A stretch of DNA of 64,000 nucleotides, taken from contig JBEAMJ010000007.1 in assembly GCA_041166025.1 (NCBI GenBank), forward strand, positions 1 to 64,000. Direction: 5' to 3'. Below the pieces are notes generated by a model, which was given only the letters and a program-made list of their open reading frames with translations, was not told where the DNA came from and ran no database searches. Shown piece by piece: positions 28,592 through 38,558 of the stretch (its first letter is position 1; every line of letters starts with the position of its first letter). Origin of the DNA: UBA7672 sp041166025. GTDB taxonomy: Bacteria; Pseudomonadota; Alphaproteobacteria; Caulobacterales; Hyphomonadaceae. The translations under genes and the position numbers were made by a program.

Positions 28592-29350
28592 ATGACCGAC
28601 ACCCTACGTATCGCCCGCCGCTTCAACGGCCCGCATGATTCGGGCAATGGCGGCTATTCAGCCGGCCTCGCCGCGCAGTTCCTTCCACATGCAGACACCG
28701 CCGAGGCAACGCTGCGTGCGCCCATCCCCCTCGACCAGACGCTGCGCGCGCATGCCACAGCCGACGGCCTCGACATCATGACGGACGACGCTGCGACCCG
28801 CATCCTCGTCATGTCGCTCAAGCCGACGCAGCTTGAAACGCCGACCATACGCTCGCCCGGCTTCGCCGCCGCGCGCGTCGCCGCGCGCTCATTCCGGGAT
28901 CCGGACGACCATGTGCTGCCGCACTGCTTCGTCTGCGGCCCTAACCGCGCGGTGGGCGACGGCCTGCGTATCTTTGCCGACTGGCTGAAGGACCCGTCCG
29001 GCCTCGACAATCCCAACCCCTTTCCGGTTGTCGCAGCGCCCTGGCAACCAACGCCCGACCTTGCCGACGGCTCCGGCCGCATCGCGCCGGAATTCATCTG
29101 GGCCGCGCTCGATTGCCCCGGCGCCTTCGCGATCGACCACGAACCGATCCTCCTCGGCCGGATGGCAGCGAAGATTGTCGCTCGTCCCACGCCCGATGCG
29201 CCGCTCGTCGTGGTTGGCTGGGCAAGGGGCCAGGACCGCCGGAAGCACTTCGCAGGAACCGCCTTGTTCAGCGAATCGGGAGGCCTCCTCGCCTTCTCCG
29301 AACAGACCTGGATCGAAATCAAGGCCCACGCCCCGTCGAAGGAGATGTGA
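28592..29350 (+). CDS. Hotdog-fold thioesterase-like protein
   Basis: A 252-residue soluble protein. The N-terminus (FNGPHDSGNGGYSAGLAA) has the HxSGxGxxxAG-like segment of hotdog thioesterase relatives. The middle carries HCFVCGPNRAVGDGLRIF, a signature of an acyl-CoA-thioesterase-like family of unknown substrate. The final part resembles a second hotdog unit (FAGTALFSESGGLLAFSEQTW). No start site question arises. The next gene may begin at GTG 29347, overlapping this stop (GTGA), or at ATG 29392. Enzymatic activity is not established. Confidence 0.6.
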   Translation: MTDTLRIARRFNGPHDSGNGGYSAGLAAQFLPHADTAEATLRAPIPLDQTLRAHATADGLDIMTDDAATRILVMSLKPTQLETPTIRSPGFAAARVAARSFRDPDDHVLPHCFVCGPNRAVGDGLRIFADWLKDPSGLDNPNPFPVVAAPWQPTPDLADGSGRIAPEFIWAALDCPGAFAIDHEPILLGRMAAKIVARPTPDAPLVVVGWARGQDRRKHFAGTALFSESGGLLAFSEQTWIEIKAHAPSKEM

Positions 29351-29391
29351 CCGCTCTGGACGCGGTGCGAAGTTCCAGCGCAAATCCACAC

Positions 29392-30456
29392 ATGGCTCTT
29401 GCACTGATGATCGCAATGGCATTGCTCGGCCTTGGGGCCGTCGCCGCGTGGCTGATGGCGGTCGCCACCGCGCGCCGCATGCCGCAGCCCGCCCTGTCCA
29501 CCCGCTCGCGCACCCTCGCCGGCATCCTCCGCGCCGCCTTTGCGCCCACGCCGGAGGACAAGGCCGATCCCACGCTCCAGAAGAGACTCCGCGCCCGCGT
29601 GCAGGCATCGCTCGCATGTCTGCTCGCCATGGCCGCGGCCAGCTTCGTGCTGCCCCTCGCGCCCGCCGCTGCGCCGCAGGCAACCGCTGCGCCAGCCGCA
29701 CTGCCGCCCTTCGATGCCACCGGCACGACGCTGAGCTACATCCGCTCCAACCAGGACGGTACGCAGCCCGAGCGCATCATCGTCCACGTCGTCTCGCCCA
29801 CGGAAGTTCACGTCGCCAAGATGGTCGCGCCCTGCACAGACGCCGCCTATGTCACCGCCGTGTTCGACCCCGTCACACAGGAAGCCACGCGCCTTGTCGG
29901 CGGCCGGCTCGCGCGCGACAGCACGCAGGCCCCACAGGTCTTTCTCGATTTCACGCCCGCCACCCGCACGCTCGACGTCCGCTTCGGCGATCCGGCCGCC
30001 GCGCCCGCCGAAACGCATCCCGCACCGCCTGCGCCGTGGCGGATGTACGATTTCGATCTCGCCGAGTTCGCGCTCTTCGGACCGCGTGACCAGCAGGATT
30101 TCACCTTTGGCTTCGCCATGGCCTGGCCCGATGGCGCATCGCCCGCCCTCCGCATCCTCGGCGCCGTCAACGCGAAGTTTCTCTACAGCTCCGACAAGGG
30201 CGCCAAGGATCACTACCGCATCAGCGGCCCCGCCTTCGCCGACCCCGTCGTCGGCGACCGCGGCGGCGAACTCATTACCGATGCAAGGACAGGCCACGTC
30301 ATCGAAGCCCGCTTCGGTCGTCCCAACCACACCGGCTATGACAACTTCATGCTGAAGCTCCTATCGGCGACGGCAGCGACGGACGGCGCGGCCGTCTGGC
30401 GCGGGCTCCTGGCCGATCACTGGGCCAACTGCCGTGCGGACGCTCCCGGCCGGTAG
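29392..30456 (+). CDS. Hypothetical membrane protein with C-terminal periplasmic domain
   Basis: A 354-residue protein with two transmembrane helices near the N-terminus (about 4-25 and 72-92). Between them is a short cytoplasmic Arg-rich loop; after them comes a long soluble, presumably periplasmic domain (about 95-354). I recognise no domain in it. The start may instead be the GTG at 29347, which overlaps the previous stop, but that would put the ribosome binding site AAGGAG only 2 bases away, so the ATG at 29392 is given. It probably follows the thioesterase-like gene in one transcript. Function unknown. Confidence 0.6.
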   Translation: MALALMIAMALLGLGAVAAWLMAVATARRMPQPALSTRSRTLAGILRAAFAPTPEDKADPTLQKRLRARVQASLACLLAMAAASFVLPLAPAAAPQATAAPAALPPFDATGTTLSYIRSNQDGTQPERIIVHVVSPTEVHVAKMVAPCTDAAYVTAVFDPVTQEATRLVGGRLARDSTQAPQVFLDFTPATRTLDVRFGDPAAAPAETHPAPPAPWRMYDFDLAEFALFGPRDQQDFTFGFAMAWPDGASPALRILGAVNAKFLYSSDKGAKDHYRISGPAFADPVVGDRGGELITDARTGHVIEARFGRPNHTGYDNFMLKLLSATAATDGAAVWRGLLADHWANCRADAPGR

Positions 30457-30489
30457 CGCCCGCACGACATGCCGGACCGGTTTCCGGCC

Positions 30490-31203
30490 TCAGTCCTCTG
30501 CGCGTTTGCGGCCGGTGATCATTGCGCGAACCAGGTTCTCACGATGGGCAAGGCTCGATGCAATGACGCCAGCCACGTGCAGGGCGATCAGCAGCAGCGT
30601 GAAGTTCACAAAGGCCTCGTGCACATCCTCATACATTTCCTCCGCACCCTCACCCGTCTCCTCACCGCCTGCGGCTTCACGCGACTCGTCCGCCTCATCT
30701 TCGGCCTCTTCGTGTCCCGCCGTCTCACCGGCTGCACCTTCTCCGGCTGGCGCTATCCAGCCCGCCAGCGGCCCCTGCCCCTCTTCAATGGCGTAGAGCG
30801 CCATTCCCGAGACTGCAGTCCCGCCAACACCAAGTAGCAATGCGAGGATCATGGCGGCCCCTGCCGGATTGTGCCCCAGCGCGCGCTTTGACCTGCCCGT
30901 GAACAGCCCGCCGAGATAGCCCAGCACCGCGCCAGGCCCTTTCACGAAGTTTGCAAAACGCGCATGGTGCGTTCCGATGATCCCCCAGATCACCCTCACC
31001 CCAACCACCACCGCTACAGTGTACCCGGCCAGCACGTGGATGGCCTGGTTCTCCTCCGCCGTGAGGTAGGCCAGGAGAAATCCGCCAGCCAGCACCCAGT
31101 GGCCGATCCGCACCAGCGGGTCCCATACCTTCACCCTGCGCGTCGCCTTGAGCGTCTGTTGCAGTTCAGAGTTGTTTGCATCCGCTTTTGCCGGCTCGGT
31201 CAT
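30490..31203 (-). CDS. Cytochrome b561-family membrane protein with acidic insert
   Basis: A 237-residue inner-membrane di-heme cytochrome b of the prokaryotic b561/hydrogenase-type group. The ATG at 31203 has CAGGAGA upstream. The helices carry candidate heme ligands: His in VRIGHWVLAG, His in NQAIHVLAGYT, His in YEDVHEAFVNF and His in LIALHVAGVI. It transfers electrons between a quinol or reductase and a periplasmic partner. Unusual is a roughly 45-residue stretch between helices 3 and 4 made almost only of E, D, G and A. A LuxR-type gene starts divergently, 106 bases away, and may control it. Confidence 0.82.
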   Translation of the reverse strand: MTEPAKADANNSELQQTLKATRRVKVWDPLVRIGHWVLAGGFLLAYLTAEENQAIHVLAGYTVAVVVGVRVIWGIIGTHHARFANFVKGPGAVLGYLGGLFTGRSKRALGHNPAGAAMILALLLGVGGTAVSGMALYAIEEGQGPLAGWIAPAGEGAAGETAGHEEAEDEADESREAAGGEETGEGAEEMYEDVHEAFVNFTLLLIALHVAGVIASSLAHRENLVRAMITGRKRAED

Positions 31204-31309
31204 GACAGTCTCCTGGGTTATCCGAGCCTGAAGTCTGGAGCCGGGCTGGCCGGGTTCCCATTTGTCATGCGACGTGCAACGAGCATTCAGCACGCCCGGA
31301 GAGCCCGCT

Positions 31310-31810
31310 ATGTCGGATGACGCATCTGGAAACTGGCGGACCGGGGCCGCAATTCTCTTTGCATTCATCGCCATCCTGATTGCGACGGACCTCTGGACGG
31401 ACAGCCGCGAGGGCGCAGGATTCACGCACCTCTCCGTCGAGACCATCGTGCTTGCGACGGCCGCGTTCGGCGCATTGATGATGTCGCGACGCATGCGCGC
31501 CGTTAGTCTCGCCCTCGCACAGGCCAAGGGCGATGCGGAGCGCTGGCGCGGCGAGAACCACCAGCTTGTCAGCGGCCTGAGCGCTGCGATCAAGGCGCAG
31601 TTTCAGGCGTGGTCCCTGACAGAGGCTGAGTCCGATATCGGCCTGCTCCTGCTCAAGGGTCTATCCCACAAGGAAATAGCGGACATCCGCCAGACGAGCG
31701 AACGCACTGTGCGCGAGCAGGCCCGGAGCCTCTATCGCAAGTCAAACCTCAGCGGCCGCAACGACCTTGCCGCCTTCTTCCTCGAAGACCTGCTCCCGGC
31801 CCGCAGCTGA
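31310..31810 (+). CDS. Membrane-anchored LuxR-type regulator
   Basis: A 166-residue one-component regulator. The ATG at 31310 follows CGGAGAG. Two hydrophobic helices lie near residues 11-30 and 45-65 and place the protein in the inner membrane. A linker (RMRAVSLALAQAKGDAERWR) then leads to a C-terminal LuxR helix-turn-helix (SLTEAESDIGLLLLKGLSHK... ERTVREQARSLYRKSNL). There is no receiver or autoinducer-binding domain. It is divergent from the cytochrome b561 gene, so that is its likely target. Nothing in the sequence shows what signal it reads. Confidence 0.8.
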   Translation: MSDDASGNWRTGAAILFAFIAILIATDLWTDSREGAGFTHLSVETIVLATAAFGALMMSRRMRAVSLALAQAKGDAERWRGENHQLVSGLSAAIKAQFQAWSLTEAESDIGLLLLKGLSHKEIADIRQTSERTVREQARSLYRKSNLSGRNDLAAFFLEDLLPARS

Positions 31811-31939
31811 CGCCATCGGGCCATCCCCCTCCTTCCCACAAGCGAGTGAAGCCCACCCGCACAGTCCAACCCCCGCACACACCCGCGCAGAAGCACGAAC
31901 ATCACGCCCTGCCGCGGATGGCGCGCCGCGACCTGAGGT

Positions 31940-32130
31940 CAGCCCAGCCGATAAGTTGCTCCCTGGCCCGGGTGGACAGCTCCACAAGAACGAACACGCC
32001 CTGTGACAGGGCCAGGGCAGCAGGGGAGCCTTCAATCGCAGCATGCTGATCAGGTTGGGACTGCTCAAAGGGGGCGGTGGGCCCTGTGATCTTCCTCGCG
32101 CCTGACAACCGCAACCCTGAATGCAACGGG
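31940..32130 (+). pseudogene. Decayed partial copy of the first gene of the thiC operon
   Basis: Reading this stretch in frame gives PADKL..GGQLHKNEHAL, a TGA (32004-32006), then QGQGS..AFNRSMLIRLGLL, and after a frameshift VG-PVIFLAPDNR. The gene at 32403 encodes PVDRL..RGQLQKDEHVLW(40)QGKGS..AFNPALIVRLSLL and then LLIYLMLDNR in the same order. The TGA replaces the Trp40 codon TGG. From that codon to the DNR triplet is 100 bases here and 108 in the intact gene, so a net 8-base loss shifts the frame. Similarity fades after about 32130. No start or signal for it is left. It is either a degenerate tandem duplicate or a remnant of an older copy. Confidence 0.7.
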
Positions 32131-32298
32131 ACGATTGCGATCAGTAGCGCGGCGTGCGTCGAGGACAGAGGCACAGTGCGAATGCCCTTCACAGGCTCCC
32201 CATGAATGGGCTTGCCGGTCGAAAGGGCTTGACGCGCCGCCATGGGGTTCGCCCGCGCTGGAACTTCCCACATCCTGGCGATCCGACTATGCTGCCCC

Positions 32299-32393
32299 CA
32301 TCCCGAGGGGCGCGAACGGATGTTCGCTGAGATTGTCGCCATTCCGCGCGAGTACCCTTAGAACCTGATCCGGGTCATGCCGGCGAAGGGACA
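32299..32393 (+). promoter_or_regulatory. TPP riboswitch (THI element)
   Basis: The conserved thi-box parts are all present in order. They are the outer stem TCCC (32301-32304) pairing with GGGA near 32388, GAGGGGCGC, the pyrimidine-sensor CTGAGA (32327-32332), then ACCCTTAGAACCTGATC, CGGGTCATGCCGG and CGAAGGGA. The ribosome binding site AGGAG (near 32393-32397) directly abuts the outer stem and lies 5 bases before the ATG at 32403. Thiamine pyrophosphate binding would therefore hide it: control of translation initiation rather than transcription. A weak -10-like TATGCT (32288-32293) would place the transcript start near 32300. The controlled operon contains thiC. Confidence 0.95.
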
Positions 32394-32402
32394 GGAGCAA
32401 CG

Positions 32403-33029
32403 ATGACGGATCCGACTCAGCTCTCACAGACACAGGCATCGGCCCCTCCCGACGCCATCCCCGTTGATCGCCTCTACAACGGCCTGCGCGGGCAGCTGCA
32501 GAAGGACGAGCATGTTCTCTGGCAAGGCAAGGGCTCGGGCCGCGCGCTCGATGCGTTCAACCCCGCGCTCATCGTCCGCCTCAGCCTGCTCGCCGTCGGC
32601 GTCGCCCTGCTCATCTACCTGATGCTCGACAACCGCTCGTCGACCTACAACTGGGTCGCCTGGGCGCTCGGGGCCGTGCTTGCGGGCCGCCTCGCCTGGT
32701 TCGTCTGGCGCAGCTCCGCCACCCCGTCCCGCCAGGTCGCCATGCTCACCACGCGCCGTCTCATCTCGATCGACCAGCTGCGCCCGATCACCAACTGGAT
32801 GGTGACCCTTGGCGGGGAAGGCCGCGCCGACGGCAAGCACGCCCCACCTCATCCCATCATCGTCACCGGCACGAAGCAGCGCGGCCACATCCGCCTCAAC
32901 CGCGCGCCGCAGAACACCCGCGCCTATCCGCCCTACATCCTCTTCAACGCCGAGCGCCCGCTCGAAATCGCTGCGCTCATCAAGCAGACGCTGAACATCG
33001 ACCAGCCCATCGAGGACCGGACGAAGTGA
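32403..33029 (+). CDS. Riboswitch-controlled membrane protein, PH-domain-like (thi operon gene 1)
   Basis: A 208-residue membrane protein, first gene behind the TPP riboswitch. The N-terminus has the K-x-E-x-V-L-W-Q-G element (QKDEHVLWQGKGSG) typical of bacterial PH-like (YdbS/YdbT-type, bPH_2) membrane proteins. Two transmembrane helices follow (about 55-75 and 80-102), then MLTTRRLISIDQLRP, which resembles the (Y)xxTxxRL(I) strand of those domains, and a soluble C-terminal part. The next gene starts at a GTG overlapping its stop. Bacterial PH-like proteins have no general function. Regulation by TPP suggests a thiamine or pyrimidine link, which is inference. A decayed partial copy lies at 31940-32130. 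Confidence 0.75.
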   Translation: MTDPTQLSQTQASAPPDAIPVDRLYNGLRGQLQKDEHVLWQGKGSGRALDAFNPALIVRLSLLAVGVALLIYLMLDNRSSTYNWVAWALGAVLAGRLAWFVWRSSATPSRQVAMLTTRRLISIDQLRPITNWMVTLGGEGRADGKHAPPHPIIVTGTKQRGHIRLNRAPQNTRAYPPYILFNAERPLEIAALIKQTLNIDQPIEDRTK

Positions 33030-33604
33030 GCGCCGCCCCCGCCAGCAAGGGCGATCTGTGGACGCCGCATCTTCGCCCCGGCGAGCGCCTGGTCTGGAGC
33101 GCGAGCGTCTCAGCTGATCTCCTGCGCGCCACGCGCCGTCGCCGCGCCACCATCGCGCTCGCCTGGGGCATAGTCGCGGCGGTGCTGGCCGTCTTCCTCG
33201 GCCTGCGCTTCCTCGAAAGCGTCGGCGGCTACGCCACGGCGAACATGGGCGCCTCACTGGTGACGCCGCTCTACGGCGCATTCGCGCTCGCCATGGCCGT
33301 GCTTGCCATCGGCAGCTTCGCCCGCCTCGGCGCCAGGCCGCAGGCCGCGCATCATTATGCCGCCACCAGCAGCCGCCTCCTCGCGCTCGACGCCTCCGGC
33401 GCCGTGGTGAACGAAATGCCGGGCGCCGACATCGACGGCGTCATCGCCGGCGGCCGCCCGCAGACCCCCGACATCTACGTCCTCCGCAAGGACGACCCGA
33501 AGGAAGCCCACGTCTTCGCCCTCGAACACATCGACCGCCCTCTCGAAGCCAAGGCAATCATCGAGGAATCCTTTGCGCCGCCTCCGTCGGGGGCCAACGG
33601 GTGA
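33026..33604 (+). CDS. Riboswitch-controlled membrane protein, PH-domain-like (thi operon gene 2)
   Basis: A 192-residue protein with GTG start overlapping the previous TGA (GTGA). It is organised like gene 1: LRPGERLVWSASV near residue 15, two hydrophobic helices (about 42-62 and 78-98), then the PH-like strand pattern YAATSSRLLALDASGAVVNE and a cytoplasmic domain ending at 192. It is probably a distant paralogue of gene 1, though identity is low. Its stop TGA overlaps the next start (TGATG). With genes 1, 3 and thiC it forms one translationally coupled unit under TPP control. No enzyme motif is visible. Confidence 0.72.
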   Translation: MSAAPASKGDLWTPHLRPGERLVWSASVSADLLRATRRRRATIALAWGIVAAVLAVFLGLRFLESVGGYATANMGASLVTPLYGAFALAMAVLAIGSFARLGARPQAAHHYAATSSRLLALDASGAVVNEMPGADIDGVIAGGRPQTPDIYVLRKDDPKEAHVFALEHIDRPLEAKAIIEESFAPPPSGANG

Positions 33605-34022
33605 TGGACCTCCTCACTGTAGAGAATCCGCTCACGCTCAAGCTGGCGATCTTCCTCGGGGCATTCCTGCTCGCCGCTTCCAGCGCACTCGTGCGCCCGC
33701 CCATCGCCCAGTCTCTGCTCACCAGCATCCAGAACTCCCCGGGCGTCATGCACGCCACCGCCGCCGTCACGGCCTTCGCGGGGGGCGGCCTGCTCGTCGC
33801 GCACTTCGATTTCTCCTCGATCACCTCAGCGCTTGTCACCCTCACCGCCATCTGGTGGGCGATCGAGGGCCTCGGCCTCCTCGCCATCGGCCACCGGCTG
33901 AGGATCGACAGCCCCGCCAACGTCCGCCTCTACGCGCTCTCCAACATCGTGGCGCTGCTGATCGGCGTCGTCCTGCTTATCGCCGGCATCGCCGGCCTCG
34001 CCATGCCCACGGAGCCCCGCTC

Positions 34023-34026
<4 letters not shown>
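33604..34026 (+). CDS. Riboswitch-controlled four-helix membrane protein (thi operon gene 3)
   Basis: A 140-residue small integral membrane protein with about four transmembrane helices (around 12-32, 48-68, 75-95, 110-132) and very short loops. It does not show the PH-like pattern of genes 1 and 2, and I recognise no domain. It resembles DUF4345-type small four-helix proteins in size only. The start at 33604 overlaps the previous stop (a GTG at 33601 is possible). Its TGA overlaps the thiC ATG (ATGA). Its place directly before thiC and the coupling make a thiamine-pathway or transport-associated role plausible but unproven. Confidence 0.7.
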
Positions 34027-35888
<1,862 letters not shown>

Positions 35889-35908
35889 CGACGACCAGGC
35901 GCGAGGCG

Positions 35909-36311
35909 ATGGACGCGGCTGGCAAGAGCCTCATCCTGCCCGGTCTGCGCGCGATGGGCTTCAAGGGTTTGGCGCCTCACCTGCGGCGCCCGCACGGCAA
36001 CGCTGGGGACCTGCTCAGCTTCCAGTTTCGGGTGGGGCGGCTGCGCTTTCCTGATCGAGACCGGCAGCGCCTCGCCGAGCGGCTTCAACTTTCATGGCAG
36101 ACACATCCTGCTGGCGAAGGCCAATGTCACCTGCCTCGCTCATCGCCACCGCCCTGGCGGCCCGATCGGCAGCGGTGACGGTCAACTCGCCCGGACGAGG
36201 CAGATGATCCTGCGAGCCTCCCGGCACGGCCGACACAAGCGCGAAGCCCGCAGCTTCGGCGAGGAGCTGAACACGAGCGAACTCACCGAGAATCGCGAGG
36301 CGATTGTCTGA
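35909..36311 (+). pseudogene. Frameshifted DUF4304-like gene
   Basis: Frame 1 from the ATG at 35909 reads LRAMGFKGLAPHLRRPHG and LLSFQFRVG. Near 36030-36040 the similarity moves to another frame, GCAFLIETGSASPSGFNFHG-RHI, open to TGA 36309-36311. Together the parts follow DUF4304 order: L-x-x-x-G-F, F-R-R, D-L-x-S-F-Q-F, GG-F-x-I-E, G-F, HI. A one-frame slip therefore breaks a once single gene of about 130 codons. A TTG (35885) overlapping the thiC stop might have been its original start. No intact copy is seen. The function of DUF4304 is unknown. Sequence error is possible. Confidence 0.5.
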
Positions 36312-36418
36312 CCCGAACAAAGGGCCATGCGCACGCGCAAGCGCTGCCTGGCGGCGCACGCGAAACGAATGCCACCCTCGGTCTCGACATTGCCCAGAGA
36401 GGCTTGCAGATTGCTGTG

Positions 36419-36435
36419 ATGTTATAATATAACTC
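36419..36435 (+). promoter_or_regulatory. Zur-type palindrome upstream of a TonB receptor
   Basis: ATGTTATAATATAAC is a perfect 13-bp palindrome around a central A (GTTATA-A-TATAAC, 36421-36433). It matches the core of the zinc-uptake-regulator consensus known from gammaproteobacteria (GTTATA-N-TATAAC). It also contains TATAAT (36423-36428), so repressor binding would cover a -10 element. It lies 44 bases before the receptor ATG. Very AT-rich against a GC-rich background, which makes chance less likely. Regulation by zinc is inferred. Confidence 0.6.
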
Positions 36436-36476
36436 TTTGGTAGACGCGCGACGCGCACTTCTGGGACAGGCCGGAC

Positions 36477-38432
36477 ATGTCACGATGGAGCCGGCAACGG
36501 ATCGGCCGCAAAGCAGCCTTCACTGTGCGCCTGCTTGGCATTGCCATCGTCGCAACCGGCTCGCCCGCGATCGCCCAAAGCGCGGCCGATAATGCCATCA
36601 CATCCGCCGAGGATGCGTTCGGAACCAGTGTCGGTCGCGAGAGCATCGGCATCTACAGCACATCGAGCGTGCGCGGATTTTCCCCGACCGCCGCAGGCAA
36701 CGCCCGCATCGATGGCCTCTACTTCGACCAGGTGTGGGGCGTCACGTCGCGGCTGCGACAATCAACGACCATTCGCGTCGGAATATCCGCGCAGGGTTAT
36801 CCGTTTCCGGCCCCGACCGGCATCGTTGACTATGCCTTTCGCAAACCCGGCGACGAGGCGATGACAGGCCTGACGGTGGGAGGAGACAGCTATGGCGCCA
36901 TCTATGTCGAGGCCGACGCCGTCATTCCGCTGATCGCGGGCGAACTCAGCCTCGGAATCGGAGGCGCCGCTTACCGCAACGACTACTACAACCACACCGA
37001 TGCCTACTATCACAATGAAGCGCTACTGCTTCGCTGGACGCCGGCAGACGGCGTTGAAATCATGCCATTCTGGCAGCGTTCGGACGGGTATGATGACGAC
37101 ACCGGCCCCATCTACATTCCCGCTGGTGATACGTTGCCGCCGCCGGTCCAGCGGCGCCAGTTTGATGGACCTGATTGGGCCGACTATCGCGGCGTGGCCA
37201 GCAACTTCGGCGTGCTTGCCGCCATGCGCCCGTCACCTGACTGGACGATCCGGGCCGGTGTCTTCCGCTCATTGTTCGACGATGAGAGCAGCTTTTCCCA
37301 TTTCCTGACTGATCTGACGCCGACAGGCGAAGCAAACCGCATCATCATCGCGGATCCGCCGACCGAGACCGGCTCCACCAGCGGCGAAATTCGCGCAACG
37401 CACACCCGCATCGAGGGGCCGCGCCTCCATCTCTTTCATCTCAGCCTCAAGGGACGCGACCGCGCAAGCCGCTATGGCGGATCACAGACATTCGACTTCG
37501 GACCAACACGTCTGGGACTGCCGTTCGGAACGCCCGAACCGATCTATGCCTTTGGGGACCAGACAGAGGACAGCGTTCGGCAGTTCACTATGGGCCTTGC
37601 CTATGAAGGGCGCTGGAAGGGGGTTGGCGAAATCGGGATCGGTCTTCAGAAATCGGACTATCGCAAGACGATCGATCTTCCCGGCATCGGCGTCACCGAG
37701 ACGATGGACACGCCATGGCTCTACGATGCGACGGCGGCCTACCATCTCACGGACCGGCTTGCGGTCTACGGAGGCTATACACGCGGGCTGGAAGAAAGCG
37801 GAGTTGCTCCCGGCAACGCAGTCAACCGAAACGAGGCGCTTCCGGCAATCCTGACATCGCAACGCGATTTCGGACTGCGTTACACCCTTGCGCCGGACCT
37901 CAACCTCGTCGCCGGCTTATTCGAGGTCGAAAAGCCATACTTCAACCTTGATCAGGCGGGCCGGTTCGGGCGACTTGGCGAAGTCCGCAACAGGGGCGTT
38001 GAGCTCTCACTCTCCGGCGCGCTGACGCCCGAGCTGAACATCGTCGCTGGCGCCGTTCTGCTTGATGCGAAGGTAACAGGCGAAGCTGTTGCGCTCGGGC
38101 GCGTCGGGACCGACCCGGTCGGCCAGACCGACACCAGCCTGCAGCTGAATCTCGACTGGCGCCCATCCGGCCTCGAGAATGTCTCCTTCGATGTCGCCCT
38201 TTCGCACGAGGGGGACGTCACGGCGACGCTCAACAACAGCGTCGTGATTCCAGCGCGCACGCTGATGGACGTTGGCGGCCGCTACAGGTTCTCCATCTCC
38301 GGCACGGCTGCAACGCTCCGCTTTGCGATCACGAACATCTTCAACGAGGATGGCTTCGACCTGCGCGGCAGCGGAGCCTATGACATCATTCCCGGACGGG
38401 TCGCCAGCCTCTATCTGGCGATGGACTTCTAG
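36477..38432 (+). CDS. TonB-dependent receptor, candidate zinc-regulated
   Basis: A 651-residue outer-membrane transporter. A signal peptide (about 1-34, cut after GSPAIAQ) is followed by a plug with SSVRGFSPTAAGNARIDGLYFD (about 60-82) and then a 22-strand-type barrel ending in YLAMDF with the terminal Phe expected for outer-membrane insertion. There is no clear TonB box by eye. The receptor is not His-rich, unlike classical ZnuD. The upstream Zur-type palindrome at 36419-36435 points to uptake of zinc or a zinc chelate. No zinc ABC importer is nearby. It stands alone; the lipoprotein gene beyond converges on it. Confidence 0.82.
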   Translation: MSRWSRQRIGRKAAFTVRLLGIAIVATGSPAIAQSAADNAITSAEDAFGTSVGRESIGIYSTSSVRGFSPTAAGNARIDGLYFDQVWGVTSRLRQSTTIRVGISAQGYPFPAPTGIVDYAFRKPGDEAMTGLTVGGDSYGAIYVEADAVIPLIAGELSLGIGGAAYRNDYYNHTDAYYHNEALLLRWTPADGVEIMPFWQRSDGYDDDTGPIYIPAGDTLPPPVQRRQFDGPDWADYRGVASNFGVLAAMRPSPDWTIRAGVFRSLFDDESSFSHFLTDLTPTGEANRIIIADPPTETGSTSGEIRATHTRIEGPRLHLFHLSLKGRDRASRYGGSQTFDFGPTRLGLPFGTPEPIYAFGDQTEDSVRQFTMGLAYEGRWKGVGEIGIGLQKSDYRKTIDLPGIGVTETMDTPWLYDATAAYHLTDRLAVYGGYTRGLEESGVAPGNAVNRNEALPAILTSQRDFGLRYTLAPDLNLVAGLFEVEKPYFNLDQAGRFGRLGEVRNRGVELSLSGALTPELNIVAGAVLLDAKVTGEAVALGRVGTDPVGQTDTSLQLNLDWRPSGLENVSFDVALSHEGDVTATLNNSVVIPARTLMDVGGRYRFSISGTAATLRFAITNIFNEDGFDLRGSGAYDIIPGRVASLYLAMDF

Positions 38433-38558
38433 CGTCCCGCGCATTGCGTGAGGCGCAGACACAGCAGGGCCAGATGGCTGCATCTGAACCACGGTTAGCA
38501 GAGGCGTTTTCTAGGTCTGCTGCGACTGCTTTCAGGTCGGGCGGCGCCTGCGACCGAC

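Noticed and set aside
31902..32342. A 146-codon frame on the minus strand overlapping the riboswitch
   Set aside because: Its start lies in the antisense of the TPP riboswitch, and the rest is opposite the decayed gene copy. No family features.
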